The notes below the pieces were generated by a model. It was given only the letters and a program-made list of their open reading frames with translations. It was not told the DNA's origin and made no database searches. Position numbers and translations under genes: made by a program. Positions 36,319 to 44,585 of a stretch of 64,000 nt of DNA are shown piece by piece; the first letter of the stretch is position 1, and every line of letters starts with the position of its first letter. Source of the DNA: Roseburia zhanii (GTDB taxonomy: Bacteria; Bacillota; Clostridia; Lachnospirales; Lachnospiraceae); contig NZ_JACOPH010000010.1 in assembly GCF_014287635.1 (NCBI RefSeq), positions 1 through 64,000 of the forward strand. The letters are read 5' to 3'.

Positions 36319-38809
36319 GAATCCGAATCAGAAAGTGATCAAGAGGATGGCACGGAATGCTTTAAAAGAAAACAGGAGAAAGACCATTACTTTGTTCCTG
36401 GCGGTTCTTCTTTCTTCCTTTTTGGTATTTACAATATTCACAGTTGGAGATTCTTATTTTAGATTTCAGAAAATTCAGAACATCCGTATGTCAGGAGCTG
36501 AATTTGATGCAATCATGTATGGAGTGACGGATGAACAGAAGCAAATGTGTGAGAACAACCCGGATATTGTTTTGACTGGTACGGCGGGAGTCTGTGGATG
36601 GGTAGAAAAAACAGATCAGGATTCCACACCTAATGTGGGACTGATCTGGGCAGATGATGGATATTGGACACAGATGATGGAGCCGGTCAGAGAAAAGCTG
36701 GAAGGAAGCTATCCGACAGCTTTGGATGAGATAATGGTAACAAAATCTGCTTTAAAAGAATGTGGTTATGAAGATCTTGAGGTAGGTGATACCCTTGATA
36801 TGTCTTACGGAACACAGAAGGGAATCTTTACAGGGACTTTTCGAATTAGTGGAATCTGGGACGGATATGGACCAAAGAAACAGTTTTTTGTCTCGAAAGA
36901 ATTCTACGATCAATCGGGCTGTAAGCTTTCTGAGGCATCTTCCGGTCGTTACTTTATGGATTTTAAGCAAAAAATAATGACAAAAACACAACAGAATGCT
37001 TTTATCGAAAGTATGAACCTTGGAAAGCAGCAGAATCTTTTCTTTATGGGTGATCTTGGCGCATCTGTTCAGATCTTGGCTGGCATTATTGGCTTGATTG
37101 TGGTTACCTGTTTGTGTGCGTATCTGCTTATTTATAATATTATGTATCTTTCCGTAGCTGGAAAAGTTCGTTATTATGGGCTGCTTCAAACGGTCGGAAT
37201 GACTGAAAAGCAGGTGAAAAAGATGATGAGGGACCAGATGTTTCTAATAGGATCTGCGGGGACAGTAATAGGATGTCTGTCAGGTGGACTGGTATCCTTT
37301 TTCCTGATTCCAGTTGTAGTAAAATCACTTGGAATCAAAAGTGGCTATGTTGGAGCAGAGATGATTCGTTTTCACCCGGCTGTTCTGCTAGTAACCATCT
37401 TACTGGTTGGAGTCACCCTCTTATTGGCCTGTCAAAAACCGGCAAAAATGGCAGCAGATATTTCTCCAATAGAAGCGCTTGGTTATCGGCCGACCCACAA
37501 AATCGTAAAAGCAAGAAAAGTAGGGAAGAGGAAAGTAATAGCCGGACTTTCCTTGAGGCAGTTTACAAAGGATAAGAAAAGAACTGCGGTGGTACTGTTG
37601 TCTTTGGCGGCAAGTTTGTCAGTGTACCTTTGTATTGTGACCATGCTGGATAGTCAGGCGGCAAGAACCATAGTGTCAAATTATATGGATACAGATATGG
37701 TTATTACAAACGATACGGCATGCAAAGAAAAATCAGAAGACAGAAGAGACATTCTGGATGATTCTTTTGTGAAGTCAATCAAAGAAAATACTGGAGTCTC
37801 TGAAGTACATTCTGTGGAATTTGCCGAGATTACAGTTCCATGGGAACCGGATTTCGCTGAAATGTGGATGAAAGAATTTTATGCAAAGTGGATGAGTGTT
37901 CCATATAGTCAGGATAGAGATGAGTATCAGAATCATCCTGAGAATTTTGGCTCATCTTTGATTGGAATCGATGAACAGGAATTTGATTATTTAAATAACA
38001 GCCTTGAACATCCGATAAATAAAGAGAATTTCCTTTGTGGAAAAGCATGTATTGTTTATCGAAATGGTTTGGATTTTGCAGATGCTGACATAATAGGAAA
38101 AAATGTAACATGTGCGTTGTATGAAGATCAGCAAACGACAAAAACTTTTGTTATAGAAGGAGTTACGGACGAGAATTATTATACGGCACTTCTGGGATAT
38201 CCACCGACTATTATAACCAGTGATCAGGTGGTGAATACATTTGCCAATAATCCAATTAGGCTAAAGACCGGCATAAAATATCACAAAGAATATGATAGAG
38301 ATACAGAGCAAGAAATTTTGTCGTTATTAGAAGAAAATGACAATGCAAAAGATTTTTCCTGGGAATCCAAAATCGAAGATGCGGATGAGATTGAAAAAGC
38401 ACAGGGCTATATGCCACAAGTGGGAATCGGGATTGTGTTGATTCTTGCTTTTATCGGAATTATGAACTATATGAACACTTTTGTAGTAAATGTGCAGAGC
38501 CGAATGACGGAGCTTTCGGTTATGGAGAGTATCGGGATGACTCCGAAGCAGCTTCTTGGAATGCTGGTCAGGGAAGGTATTCTCTATGTAGGCGGCGCAT
38601 GGCTTGTTACACTAACAGTAGGACTGGGAGGAACGTATCTTCTGTATGAATCTATGAATTATCGGGGAATTACGTTTTCAGTGCCAATACTTCCGTTTTT
38701 ATTTACAGTAGGAATTAGTGTGCTGGTTTGCACTATGATTCCGGTGCTTACCTGGGTAATTTTGGAAAAGAATGGAACTGTTGTTGAGAGAATTAAGGGT
38801 GTTGAGTGA
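36311..38809 (+). CDS. FtsX-type ABC transporter permease (BceB-like)
   Basis: An 832-residue permease with ten predicted membrane helices. One lies near residue 30. A triple follows at about 255-370, with ADISPIEALGYRP at the end of the first FtsX domain. A second set starts near 415, a large extracellular loop spans about 440-690, and the last three helices lie at 695-830 (MTELSVMESIGMTPKQLLGML). This two-FtsX plan with a big loop fits BceB-type exporters and sensors of antimicrobial peptides. I chose the ATG at 36311; the GTG at 36302 is an alternative. It overlaps the ATPase stop. Confidence 0.9.
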   Translation: MLKNPNQKVIKRMARNALKENRRKTITLFLAVLLSSFLVFTIFTVGDSYFRFQKIQNIRMSGAEFDAIMYGVTDEQKQMCENNPDIVLTGTAGVCGWVEKTDQDSTPNVGLIWADDGYWTQMMEPVREKLEGSYPTALDEIMVTKSALKECGYEDLEVGDTLDMSYGTQKGIFTGTFRISGIWDGYGPKKQFFVSKEFYDQSGCKLSEASSGRYFMDFKQKIMTKTQQNAFIESMNLGKQQNLFFMGDLGASVQILAGIIGLIVVTCLCAYLLIYNIMYLSVAGKVRYYGLLQTVGMTEKQVKKMMRDQMFLIGSAGTVIGCLSGGLVSFFLIPVVVKSLGIKSGYVGAEMIRFHPAVLLVTILLVGVTLLLACQKPAKMAADISPIEALGYRPTHKIVKARKVGKRKVIAGLSLRQFTKDKKRTAVVLLSLAASLSVYLCIVTMLDSQAARTIVSNYMDTDMVITNDTACKEKSEDRRDILDDSFVKSIKENTGVSEVHSVEFAEITVPWEPDFAEMWMKEFYAKWMSVPYSQDRDEYQNHPENFGSSLIGIDEQEFDYLNNSLEHPINKENFLCGKACIVYRNGLDFADADIIGKNVTCALYEDQQTTKTFVIEGVTDENYYTALLGYPPTIITSDQVVNTFANNPIRLKTGIKYHKEYDRDTEQEILSLLEENDNAKDFSWESKIEDADEIEKAQGYMPQVGIGIVLILAFIGIMNYMNTFVVNVQSRMTELSVMESIGMTPKQLLGMLVREGILYVGGAWLVTLTVGLGGTYLLYESMNYRGITFSVPILPFLFTVGISVLVCTMIPVLTWVILEKNGTVVERIKGVE

Positions 38810-38936
38810 TATTGAAGCAACGCACCATAATGGTGACACCATAATTTAAGGTGGTGCTTGATGTTGTTTTGGATTTAGGTGATACTATAATCACATCTGC
38901 AGATGATAAAATCAAAATGAAAGGAGCAGATTTGAT

Positions 38937-39791
38937 ATGGTCGAATTTGGCGAACAACTAAGAAGAGCAAGAGAAGGTAAGGGAATGACTCAACAATCTC
39001 TTGCAGAGCAATTATACGTAACAAGGCAGTCTGTTTCCAGATGGGAATGTGGTGACAGATATCCTGATTTGCTTACAACAAAGAAAATATCTCAGATTCT
39101 GGATGTAAGTCTTGACGATCTACTGGCTGGAAAAGATATGGTAAAATTGGTAGAAAGAAATCCTGTAATAGAAAAAAAGAGTGCAAATTATATAATGATT
39201 GCTCTCTATACGTTTATTGTATTCTCATTCTTAATTACAATAATTGATATGATAATTAGGTTTCCGCTGCAATCACAGGCAGTTGGTTACAGTGATATTC
39301 AGCTTATTGTGATTAATATATTGGGAATAATCATTCAGATTGTATTTTTTACTTATGGATTATATCAAGCTGTAAAGGGCACATTATCTCCAAAAAGGAT
39401 GGGGGTTGTTATTGTAGCGTATTTTGGTGCAATGTGTATAACAGGATCTGAAAATATTATTAGATATGCAACATGGCAACTTGTTTGTGTTGGAATTGCT
39501 TTAATAATTCCAAGCATCATAGGTGCTATTGCATCCTTTTACTATTTTATACGTTGTAAGAATGATAAGATATGGTCGCGTTTGATTTCGGTGGCAGCAA
39601 TCTGGGGAATTATCCGAATTGTAATCAATAATTATCAGATGATTAGGTATGCAGAACAGTATTTGTCAATGAACACCACAGTAAGATTAGTATTACAAAT
39701 GGCCATCTATGGATTGATTCTATATCAAACATTTACGTTGACCAAGAAGCGAAAGAATGCTATAGAGATTAGCAATACAGAAAAGCAATAA
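38937..39791 (+). CDS. XRE-family HTH regulator with membrane domain
   Basis: A 284-residue protein. Residues 1-65 are a Cro/CI-type helix-turn-helix (EQLRRAREGKGMTQQSLAEQ, VTRQSVSRWECGDRYPDLLT, LDVSLDDLLAGKD). Residues 80-270 contain about six membrane helices. This design, a DNA-binding head tethered to the membrane, is frequent in Clostridia but its ligand is unknown. It lies within the rpsI island between the ABC permease and the noncoding RNA. Upstream is an imperfect GCACCAT...GTGGTGC dyad and a TATAAT at about 38885. Confidence 0.85.
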   Translation: MVEFGEQLRRAREGKGMTQQSLAEQLYVTRQSVSRWECGDRYPDLLTTKKISQILDVSLDDLLAGKDMVKLVERNPVIEKKSANYIMIALYTFIVFSFLITIIDMIIRFPLQSQAVGYSDIQLIVINILGIIIQIVFFTYGLYQAVKGTLSPKRMGVVIVAYFGAMCITGSENIIRYATWQLVCVGIALIIPSIIGAIASFYYFIRCKNDKIWSRLISVAAIWGIIRIVINNYQMIRYAEQYLSMNTTVRLVLQMAIYGLILYQTFTLTKKRKNAIEISNTEKQ

Positions 39792-39798
39792 AAATTGA

Positions 39799-39827
39799 TT
39801 GACTAAAAACCGTAGTCACAATATAAT
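39799..39827 (+). promoter_or_regulatory. promoter of the island noncoding RNA
   Basis: TTGACT and TATAAT separated by 17 bases, directly after the HTH gene, with no ORF behind a ribosome site downstream before a terminator. Confidence 0.75.
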
Positions 39828-39833
39828 ATGTGT

Positions 39834-39988
39834 AGGAGAGAAGCCTGCGTAAGCGAAGTAAAAGTAGACGGGACAGCCTACTTCCTGATGGGGGGCAAAT
39901 AATAGCCATAGAAGATTGACCGGTGTATTCCGATCCGCTGTCCATATTAAGAGATTAGGCGTCTGTGAAATATCAGACGCTTTTCTTT
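39834..39988 (+). ncRNA. structured noncoding RNA of about 150 nt, unidentified
   Basis: A strong promoter and a terminator bound about 150 bases with no credible ORF. Complementary segments include GTAGG/CCTAC, GGACAGC/GCTGTCC enclosing about 60 bases, and ATGG/CCAT around a purine-rich GGGGGGC. The 3' end is GCGTCTG / CAGACGC followed by TTTTCTTTT (39959-39988). It does not match the riboswitch and RNA consensus patterns I could recall (TPP, SAM, c-di-GMP, ykkC, 6S, SRP). It may be a trans-acting RNA, or a riboswitch with terminator for the small ORF at 40084. Confidence 0.6.
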
Positions 39989-40083
39989 TACATGAGAATA
40001 TGGAAAGATTTCTAAAACGAAATTCTTTGAAGAAATCGAAAACGGACTTGATTTAGATTCATTCATGGAGAATAAAAAAGCGT

Positions 40084-40401
40084 TTGAATGATTTTAAACA
40101 TAGAATTCGGATGTTTGGATGCATATATCAGATCATGAAAGATGAGGAATTGTTTTATATTAAAGACAAACAACTTAAGGATAGTTCCGTAAAAGCTGAT
40201 TATATTAAATATGCTCTGATCGATAACAATGGAGCCAATGTGGGAATCAGATGTTTTGAGAATCAGTATATTGCATATACAATGTTGATTGACAGAAGTA
40301 TCAATCCAACTGCAACAGTTGAAGGGTTAATCCCAATACGAATAGAAAAATTGGAAATAATTCGAGACGGTGAGATTGTTGAGACGATAGTACATAAATA
40401 A
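40084..40401 (+). CDS. hypothetical protein of about 105 residues
   Basis: An orphan ORF of 105 codons from a TTG, or 96 from the ATG at 40111; neither has a good ribosome site. The product is soluble and beta-rich (YIKYALIDNNGANVGIRCFE, IPIRIEKLEIIRDGEIVET), of unknown family. The 90 bases before it carry an open reading frame without a start codon ending in FMENKKAFE, possibly the tail of a broken gene. A GC-rich dyad (AGCCAGATACC / GATACCTGGCT) follows the stop. It lies near the right end of the rpsI island. Confidence 0.45.
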   Translation: MNDFKHRIRMFGCIYQIMKDEELFYIKDKQLKDSSVKADYIKYALIDNNGANVGIRCFENQYIAYTMLIDRSINPTATVEGLIPIRIEKLEIIRDGEIVETIVHK

Positions 40402-40546
40402 AAGCCAGATACCATCTCTGATACCTGGCTGTGAAGAGAAGTGCTCAGTTGTTATAGGATGCTGTGGGTTTGCAGCAAGTATGCAGCACATATATCCGCA
40501 AAGCCTTATTTTACGGGTTTCCACAGTTTCGCAAACGTTAATTTCG

Positions 40547-40564
40547 GTTCACAAAGAGATAATC
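40547..40564 (+). repeat. probable attR of the rpsI island
   Basis: GTTCACAAAGAGATAATC matches the 3' end of rpsI (33653-33670) at 17 of 18 positions. The following bases (TTTTACAATCC) and the terminator at 40611 look like the original rpsI downstream region. Confidence 0.6.
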
Positions 40565-40610
40565 TTTTACAATCCAAAACGTTTTATGGCGTTTCAGAAA
40601 AGTATGTTAC

Positions 40611-40641
40611 ACCTCGGAATTCCGATTCCGGGGTTTTTTTT
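40611..40641 (+). terminator. terminator right of the island, possibly the original rpsI terminator
   Basis: A 10-bp stem ACCTCGGAAT / ATTCCGGGGT with a TCCG loop and eight T residues, 47 bases after the right att-like repeat. Confidence 0.88.
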
Positions 40642-40913
40642 GTGAACTATGATAGAAAAGAGTTACTGTTCACACCTGACAGTGTAACCAGCAACGATTA
40701 CAGCCCATTTAAAATGCCTCTACGAAGCAGTCTTCGTCTGAAATGGCGGGTACTAGGTTGCGGTTTGGGATTTCCTGTGGTATCTTTAATGTGTCTTTAT
40801 ACCGTCGTAGTGCCGCCGGCAAAAAACGAGGGTGGAGAAGGCACACATTACGAAAATAAGAAAATCTAAGTTTCACCCGAATCTAAAAATAAATCAAAAG
40901 GAGAATCCAAAAC

Positions 40914-41864
40914 ATGAAATTTGCAATATTAGCACCGGGAAAAATTGCACATATGATGGCAAAAACCGTTACACAGTTAGAAGAAGTAGAATGTTATGCA
41001 GTAGCATCCAGAAGCTATGACAGGGCAGAAGTATTTGCAAAACAGTGGAATTTTGAAAAAGCCTATGGTTCGTATGAGGAATTAGCAGAAGATCCGGAAG
41101 TGGAACTGGTATATATTGCATCGCCACATTCCCATCATTATGAACACGCAAAATTATGTTTAGAACATGGTAAACATGTACTGTTAGAAAAAGCATTTAC
41201 AGTCAATGCAGCACAGGCAGAAGAACTCATTGCACTTGCAAAAGAGAAAAAACTGTTGCTTGCAGAAGCAATCTGGACAAGATATATGCCGGGCAGAAAA
41301 CTCTTAGATGATCTTTTAGCAGATGGTGTGATCGGAAACGTGACATCATTAACAGCCAATTTAGGATATGTCCTGACAAATGTAGAACGTATGATAAAAC
41401 CGGAATTAGCAGGTGGAGCATTGTTAGATGTTGGAGTATATCCGATTAATTTTGCATTGATGACATTTCACAGTGAGGTTGCAGAAATCGACACAACCGC
41501 AGTGATGTCTGATAAGGGCGTAGATCTGATGAACAGTGTTACACTGACGTTTGCAGATGGAAAAATGGCAGTTTTACACAGCAGTATGCAGTCTTTGACA
41601 GACAGGGAAGGTGTGATATTCGGAGATCAGGGATATATCGAAGTGCAGAATATCAATAACTGTGAAGAAATCCGGATCTATGATCTTGACAGAAATTTAG
41701 TCAGACGCGTCAATGTTCCGGAGCAGATCACCGGTTATGAATACGAAGTATTATCCTGTATCAAAGCGATCAGAGAAGGAAAAAGCGAATGTCCGGAAAT
41801 GCCGCATGAGGAAACACTCCGTGTTATGCGCCTGCTCGATGAGATCCGCAGTAAATGGGCGTGA
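40914..41864 (+). CDS. Gfo/Idh/MocA family oxidoreductase
   Basis: A 316-residue NAD(P)-dependent oxidoreductase. The N-terminal dinucleotide fold reads FAILAPGKIAHMMAKTV, followed by YIASPHSHHYEHAKLCLEHGKHVLLEKAF with the catalytic Lys in the EK motif. The C-terminal domain contains GGALLDVGVYPINFALM with the usual G-x-x-x-D-x-G-x-Y. Members oxidise or reduce sugars, inositols or dihydrodiols; this one resembles the glucose-fructose oxidoreductase/dihydrodiol dehydrogenase type. The substrate is unknown. It is preceded by AAAAGGAGA and appears monocistronic. Confidence 0.9.
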   Translation: MKFAILAPGKIAHMMAKTVTQLEEVECYAVASRSYDRAEVFAKQWNFEKAYGSYEELAEDPEVELVYIASPHSHHYEHAKLCLEHGKHVLLEKAFTVNAAQAEELIALAKEKKLLLAEAIWTRYMPGRKLLDDLLADGVIGNVTSLTANLGYVLTNVERMIKPELAGGALLDVGVYPINFALMTFHSEVAEIDTTAVMSDKGVDLMNSVTLTFADGKMAVLHSSMQSLTDREGVIFGDQGYIEVQNINNCEEIRIYDLDRNLVRRVNVPEQITGYEYEVLSCIKAIREGKSECPEMPHEETLRVMRLLDEIRSKWA

Positions 41865-42011
41865 CATATTACTGCCTGCTGTCAGCCGATGAACAGTAAC
41901 GAACAGTCACTATTATGAACAAGTTCCCTACAGATTCTCTTGAAAAATCTCCATTGCCTTGTTACAATCGTTTAATACGATTTCATATGTGCAGCAAAGG
42001 AGAGCAGACAG

Positions 42012-44039
42012 ATGAATGAAGAAGCCTATTTAGATCTTGTGATGGATGCGCTGCATCAGAAGATTAAGGAGATCAATACCAAAATAGCAGGCAATGAAAA
42101 AGATATTGAAAGTATGCATGACTATTTCTGGGAAAATTATACAGAATTTGATGAATATGGTTATGAGATATACGATAACAGCAATGCCTTAAAAAGCAGA
42201 ATGAAAGAACAGGACGATTATGCGAAAATGCGTATCCGGTATGAAAAAATGCTGGACGCACCATATTTTGGCAGAGTGGATTTCTGCTATGAGGGAGAAG
42301 ATGAACCGGAAACTTATTACATTGGCATTGCAAATCTGGCGAAAAAGCGTGCAGAGAATCCATATGTATTTGACTGGAGAGCACCGGTGTCAGGGCTTTT
42401 TTATGATTATGATAAAGGTGCAGCACAGTTTACGGCACCATCTGGCGTATTGACCGGTGAAATCACTAAGAAGAAACAGTATAAGATCCGCTATGGAAAG
42501 ATCATTTATATTTTAGAAAATGATATGAATATCGACGATGAGATCTTACAGCAGACCTTGTCGGAACATGCAGATGCCAGTTTAAAGAGCATCGTTACGA
42601 CGATCCAGAAGGAACAGAATAGCATTATCCGTGATACCACACACAGGATTCTTGCTGTTCAGGGCTGTGCCGGAAGCGGAAAAACATCTGTTGCCTTGCA
42701 CAGGATCGCTTATCTGCTCTATCATAACCGGAAAAATTTAAGTGCCGCACAGGTATTGATCTTATCCCCAAACAGTATTTTTGCAGATTATATTTCAAGG
42801 ATACTGCCTGAATTAGGAGAGGAAAATATCTGCGAAATGACACTTGATGACTTTGCCTATCGGGAACTGCGTTCCTATGGGGAGGCAGAAGACCGCTACG
42901 ATGAAATTGAAAAACGTCTGCACATGGATAGCATGGGGGATTTCCTGACAGAAGAAGCAGATGCGAAACAGACCAAAGAATACGTGGAAGAATTGAATGC
43001 ATTTGCCCTAAGTTTGGAGTGGGAACTGATGAACTTTAAAGATTTTCATTATAAAAAAATGGAAATGAAAGAAAGTGAGATCTCCGATCTGTTTTATGAA
43101 AAATTTGCAGATGTTCCGATCTTAAGCCGTATGGAAAAAATCGGGGAATATCTGATCGATGCCGAGGAAACCTTGCGGAATAAAAATATGGAAGACGATC
43201 AGAAACAGGAAATTTTTGACCGTTTAAACCGTATGTATGAAACGAGAAATATTCTGAAATTGTATCTGCGTTTCCTCTCAGAAAGTAACAGAGATGGCTT
43301 TTGCATCAGAAATGGCATGATACGTTATGAAGATGTATATCCGCTTTTGTATTTAAAATATACATTATTAGAAGCACCAAAACGCAGGGAAGTCAAGCAT
43401 CTTGTGATCGATGAGATGCAGGACTATTCTTATTTGCAATATGTATTGTTATCCCGGATATTCCACTGCCCGATGACGATCCTTGGCGATAAAGTACAGA
43501 CTATGGCAGAAAACAGGCAGGACGTACTTACATTTTTGCCAAAGATCTTTGGAAAAGAAGTACACCGGGTATATCTGAACAAGAGTTACCGTTCCACATC
43601 GGAAATCACAGAATTTGCCAGCCGTTTGCTGCAGGAAGAAAATGTTCAGACCGTAGAGCGTCATGGAGAATTGCCGCAGACAATCTCCTGCTACAGCACA
43701 GAAGAAATGTATGAAACGCTGGCAGAAGATATAAAGGGCAGAGAAGATGCGGAAACAATCGCAGTACTTTGTTTAGATGCAGCAGATGCCAAAAAGACAG
43801 CAGAACAGTTGCAGGCAAAACTCCCAGAAGATATACCGGTCACATTGCTGACAAAAGACAGTATGAAGTTTGGCAGGGGGATTTCCGTAATGCCATTTTA
43901 TCTGGCAAAAGGACTGGAATTTGATGCGGTCTTTATACCGGAAACAGAAAAATATGTGACATCGCTCCATAAGCAGGCACTTTATATTGATGCGACGAGG
44001 GCATTACATTTTCTGCGTCTGTATGAGGTACAGATTTAA
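42012..44039 (+). CDS. HelD-like superfamily 1 helicase
   Basis: A 675-residue UvrD/Rep-type ATPase with the HelD plan: an N-terminal coiled coil (about 10-75), then a Walker A GCAGSGKTSVALHRIAYLL near 218-236, an intervening insert, Walker B LVIDEMQDYSYLQY, and later helicase motifs LNKSYRSTSEITEFA and GLEFDAVFIPE, ending ALYIDATRALHFLRLYE. HelD proteins bind RNA polymerase and recycle stalled complexes; they may also confer rifampicin tolerance. The end is slightly short compared with B. subtilis HelD. It is monocistronic, preceded by AAAGGAG. Confidence 0.88.
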   Translation: MNEEAYLDLVMDALHQKIKEINTKIAGNEKDIESMHDYFWENYTEFDEYGYEIYDNSNALKSRMKEQDDYAKMRIRYEKMLDAPYFGRVDFCYEGEDEPETYYIGIANLAKKRAENPYVFDWRAPVSGLFYDYDKGAAQFTAPSGVLTGEITKKKQYKIRYGKIIYILENDMNIDDEILQQTLSEHADASLKSIVTTIQKEQNSIIRDTTHRILAVQGCAGSGKTSVALHRIAYLLYHNRKNLSAAQVLILSPNSIFADYISRILPELGEENICEMTLDDFAYRELRSYGEAEDRYDEIEKRLHMDSMGDFLTEEADAKQTKEYVEELNAFALSLEWELMNFKDFHYKKMEMKESEISDLFYEKFADVPILSRMEKIGEYLIDAEETLRNKNMEDDQKQEIFDRLNRMYETRNILKLYLRFLSESNRDGFCIRNGMIRYEDVYPLLYLKYTLLEAPKRREVKHLVIDEMQDYSYLQYVLLSRIFHCPMTILGDKVQTMAENRQDVLTFLPKIFGKEVHRVYLNKSYRSTSEITEFASRLLQEENVQTVERHGELPQTISCYSTEEMYETLAEDIKGREDAETIAVLCLDAADAKKTAEQLQAKLPEDIPVTLLTKDSMKFGRGISVMPFYLAKGLEFDAVFIPETEKYVTSLHKQALYIDATRALHFLRLYEVQI

Positions 44040-44049
44040 CAGGAGTTTT

Positions 44050-44078
44050 TTGACAAATCATAAAAGCCGTGATAGTAT
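44050..44078 (+). promoter_or_regulatory. promoter of the yjfB-like gene
   Basis: TTGACA and TAGTAT are spaced by 17 bases, 43 bases before the ATG. Confidence 0.65.
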
Positions 44079-44120
44079 AAAAAAAGAGTAAGTCAATCAA
44101 AATTTTAGGAGGTGCATACA

Positions 44121-44312
44121 ATGGATATTGCAGGATTATCAATGGCATTAGCACAGACAAGTGTGCAGAATGATGTCAGTATGGCAGTGTTAAGTAAAGC
44201 AATGGACGCAAATGAAACAATGGGAGATGGCATCGCAAAGATGATCGATGCTGCTGCAATGGAGCGTTCCGTAACACCTCATATCGGCGGCAATATCGAT
44301 ATTTCCATCTAA
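44121..44312 (+). CDS. YjfB family putative motility protein
   Basis: A 63-residue protein. The start MDIAGLSMALAQTSVQNDVS and the VLSKAMDANETMGDGIAKMID segment are typical of the YjfB family, small proteins listed as putative motility proteins because they lie in flagellar regulons of Firmicutes. The role is unproven. The ATG follows GGAGG; an in-frame GTG 9 bases upstream overlaps that site. With the two chemoreceptors it suggests a flagellated host. Confidence 0.85.
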   Translation: MDIAGLSMALAQTSVQNDVSMAVLSKAMDANETMGDGIAKMIDAAAMERSVTPHIGGNIDISI

Positions 44313-44321
44313 AATTATTGC

Positions 44322-44350
44322 TTTACAGATGAAGAAGCGTATGCTATAAT
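44322..44350 (+). promoter_or_regulatory. promoter of the thiazole operon leader
   Basis: TTTACA and TATAAT are separated by 17 bases, directly after the YjfB gene and about 235 bases before thiS-thiG. Confidence 0.7.
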
Positions 44351-44356
44351 GAGCGG

Positions 44357-44502
44357 CAGAGTGATAAAGAGAGTTTATTCTGGTTGTCACAAAAGATAAT
44401 TACATAATGATACATAGAGTGAATGACAGCATGAGCTGCGAAGATATTGAGGTTCACGAAGGGGTACACCACCGCGGGTGTATTCTTTCGTGAACTTTTT
44501 TT
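44357..44502 (+). ncRNA. leader RNA with terminator upstream of thiS-thiG
   Basis: A leader of about 146 bases ends in a fully paired 19-bp stem (44452-44470 with 44477-44495, loop ACCGCG, including four G-T pairs) followed by seven T residues. It lies between a good promoter and the thiSG gene 83 bases further on, so it is an attenuator. Smaller complementary pieces (GCAGCATGAGCTGC and GTCAC...GTGAATGAC) precede it. The conserved TPP riboswitch boxes are absent. From memory, a computationally found 'thiS motif' RNA has been described upstream of thiS genes in Firmicutes; this may be one. Confidence 0.6.
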
Positions 44503-44585
44503 GTGTCTTTGGGCTCATAAAATGCACCGCAAATGGTTTTTATTTTGTCTGCTCTTATGTATCCGTACAGAAAGGAAAACAAAAC

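Larger units (their letters stand above)
33671..40564. mobile_element. 6.9-kb integrated island between rpsI and its displaced terminator
   Basis: The segment is bounded by an 18-bp direct repeat (17 of 18 identical). Inside are a two-component system, an ABC transporter pair, an HTH membrane regulator, a noncoding RNA and an orphan ORF. No integrase, relaxase or replication gene is present, so it is either a decayed element, a passenger region or a satellite that relies on a recombinase elsewhere. A repeated TGCAGCA at 40471-40477 and 40482-40488, near the right end, resembles recombinase arm sites. A second terminator of the rpsI type lies just beyond the right repeat. Confidence 0.5.
40402..40913. 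other. intergenic region with right island end and hairpins
   Basis: This 511-base gap holds, in order, a dyad after the orphan ORF, two TGCAGCA repeats, the right att-like repeat (40547-40564), an rpsI-type terminator (40611-40641), an ACGAAGCAGTCTTCGT hairpin flanked by complementary CCCATTT/AAATGGCGGG arms, and the leader of the oxidoreductase gene. An open frame across the whole stretch (40441-40869) is not a credible gene because it crosses these signals. Confidence 0.7.

Noticed and set aside
40441..40869. 142-codon ORF across the right island end
   Set aside because: It crosses an att-like repeat, a strong terminator and hairpins and has no ribosome site or family pattern.
44452..44502. 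T-box riboswitch upstream of thiS-thiG
   Set aside because: ACCGCGG is present but the UGGUACCGCGG core and stem I features are not, and the leader is short for a T-box.
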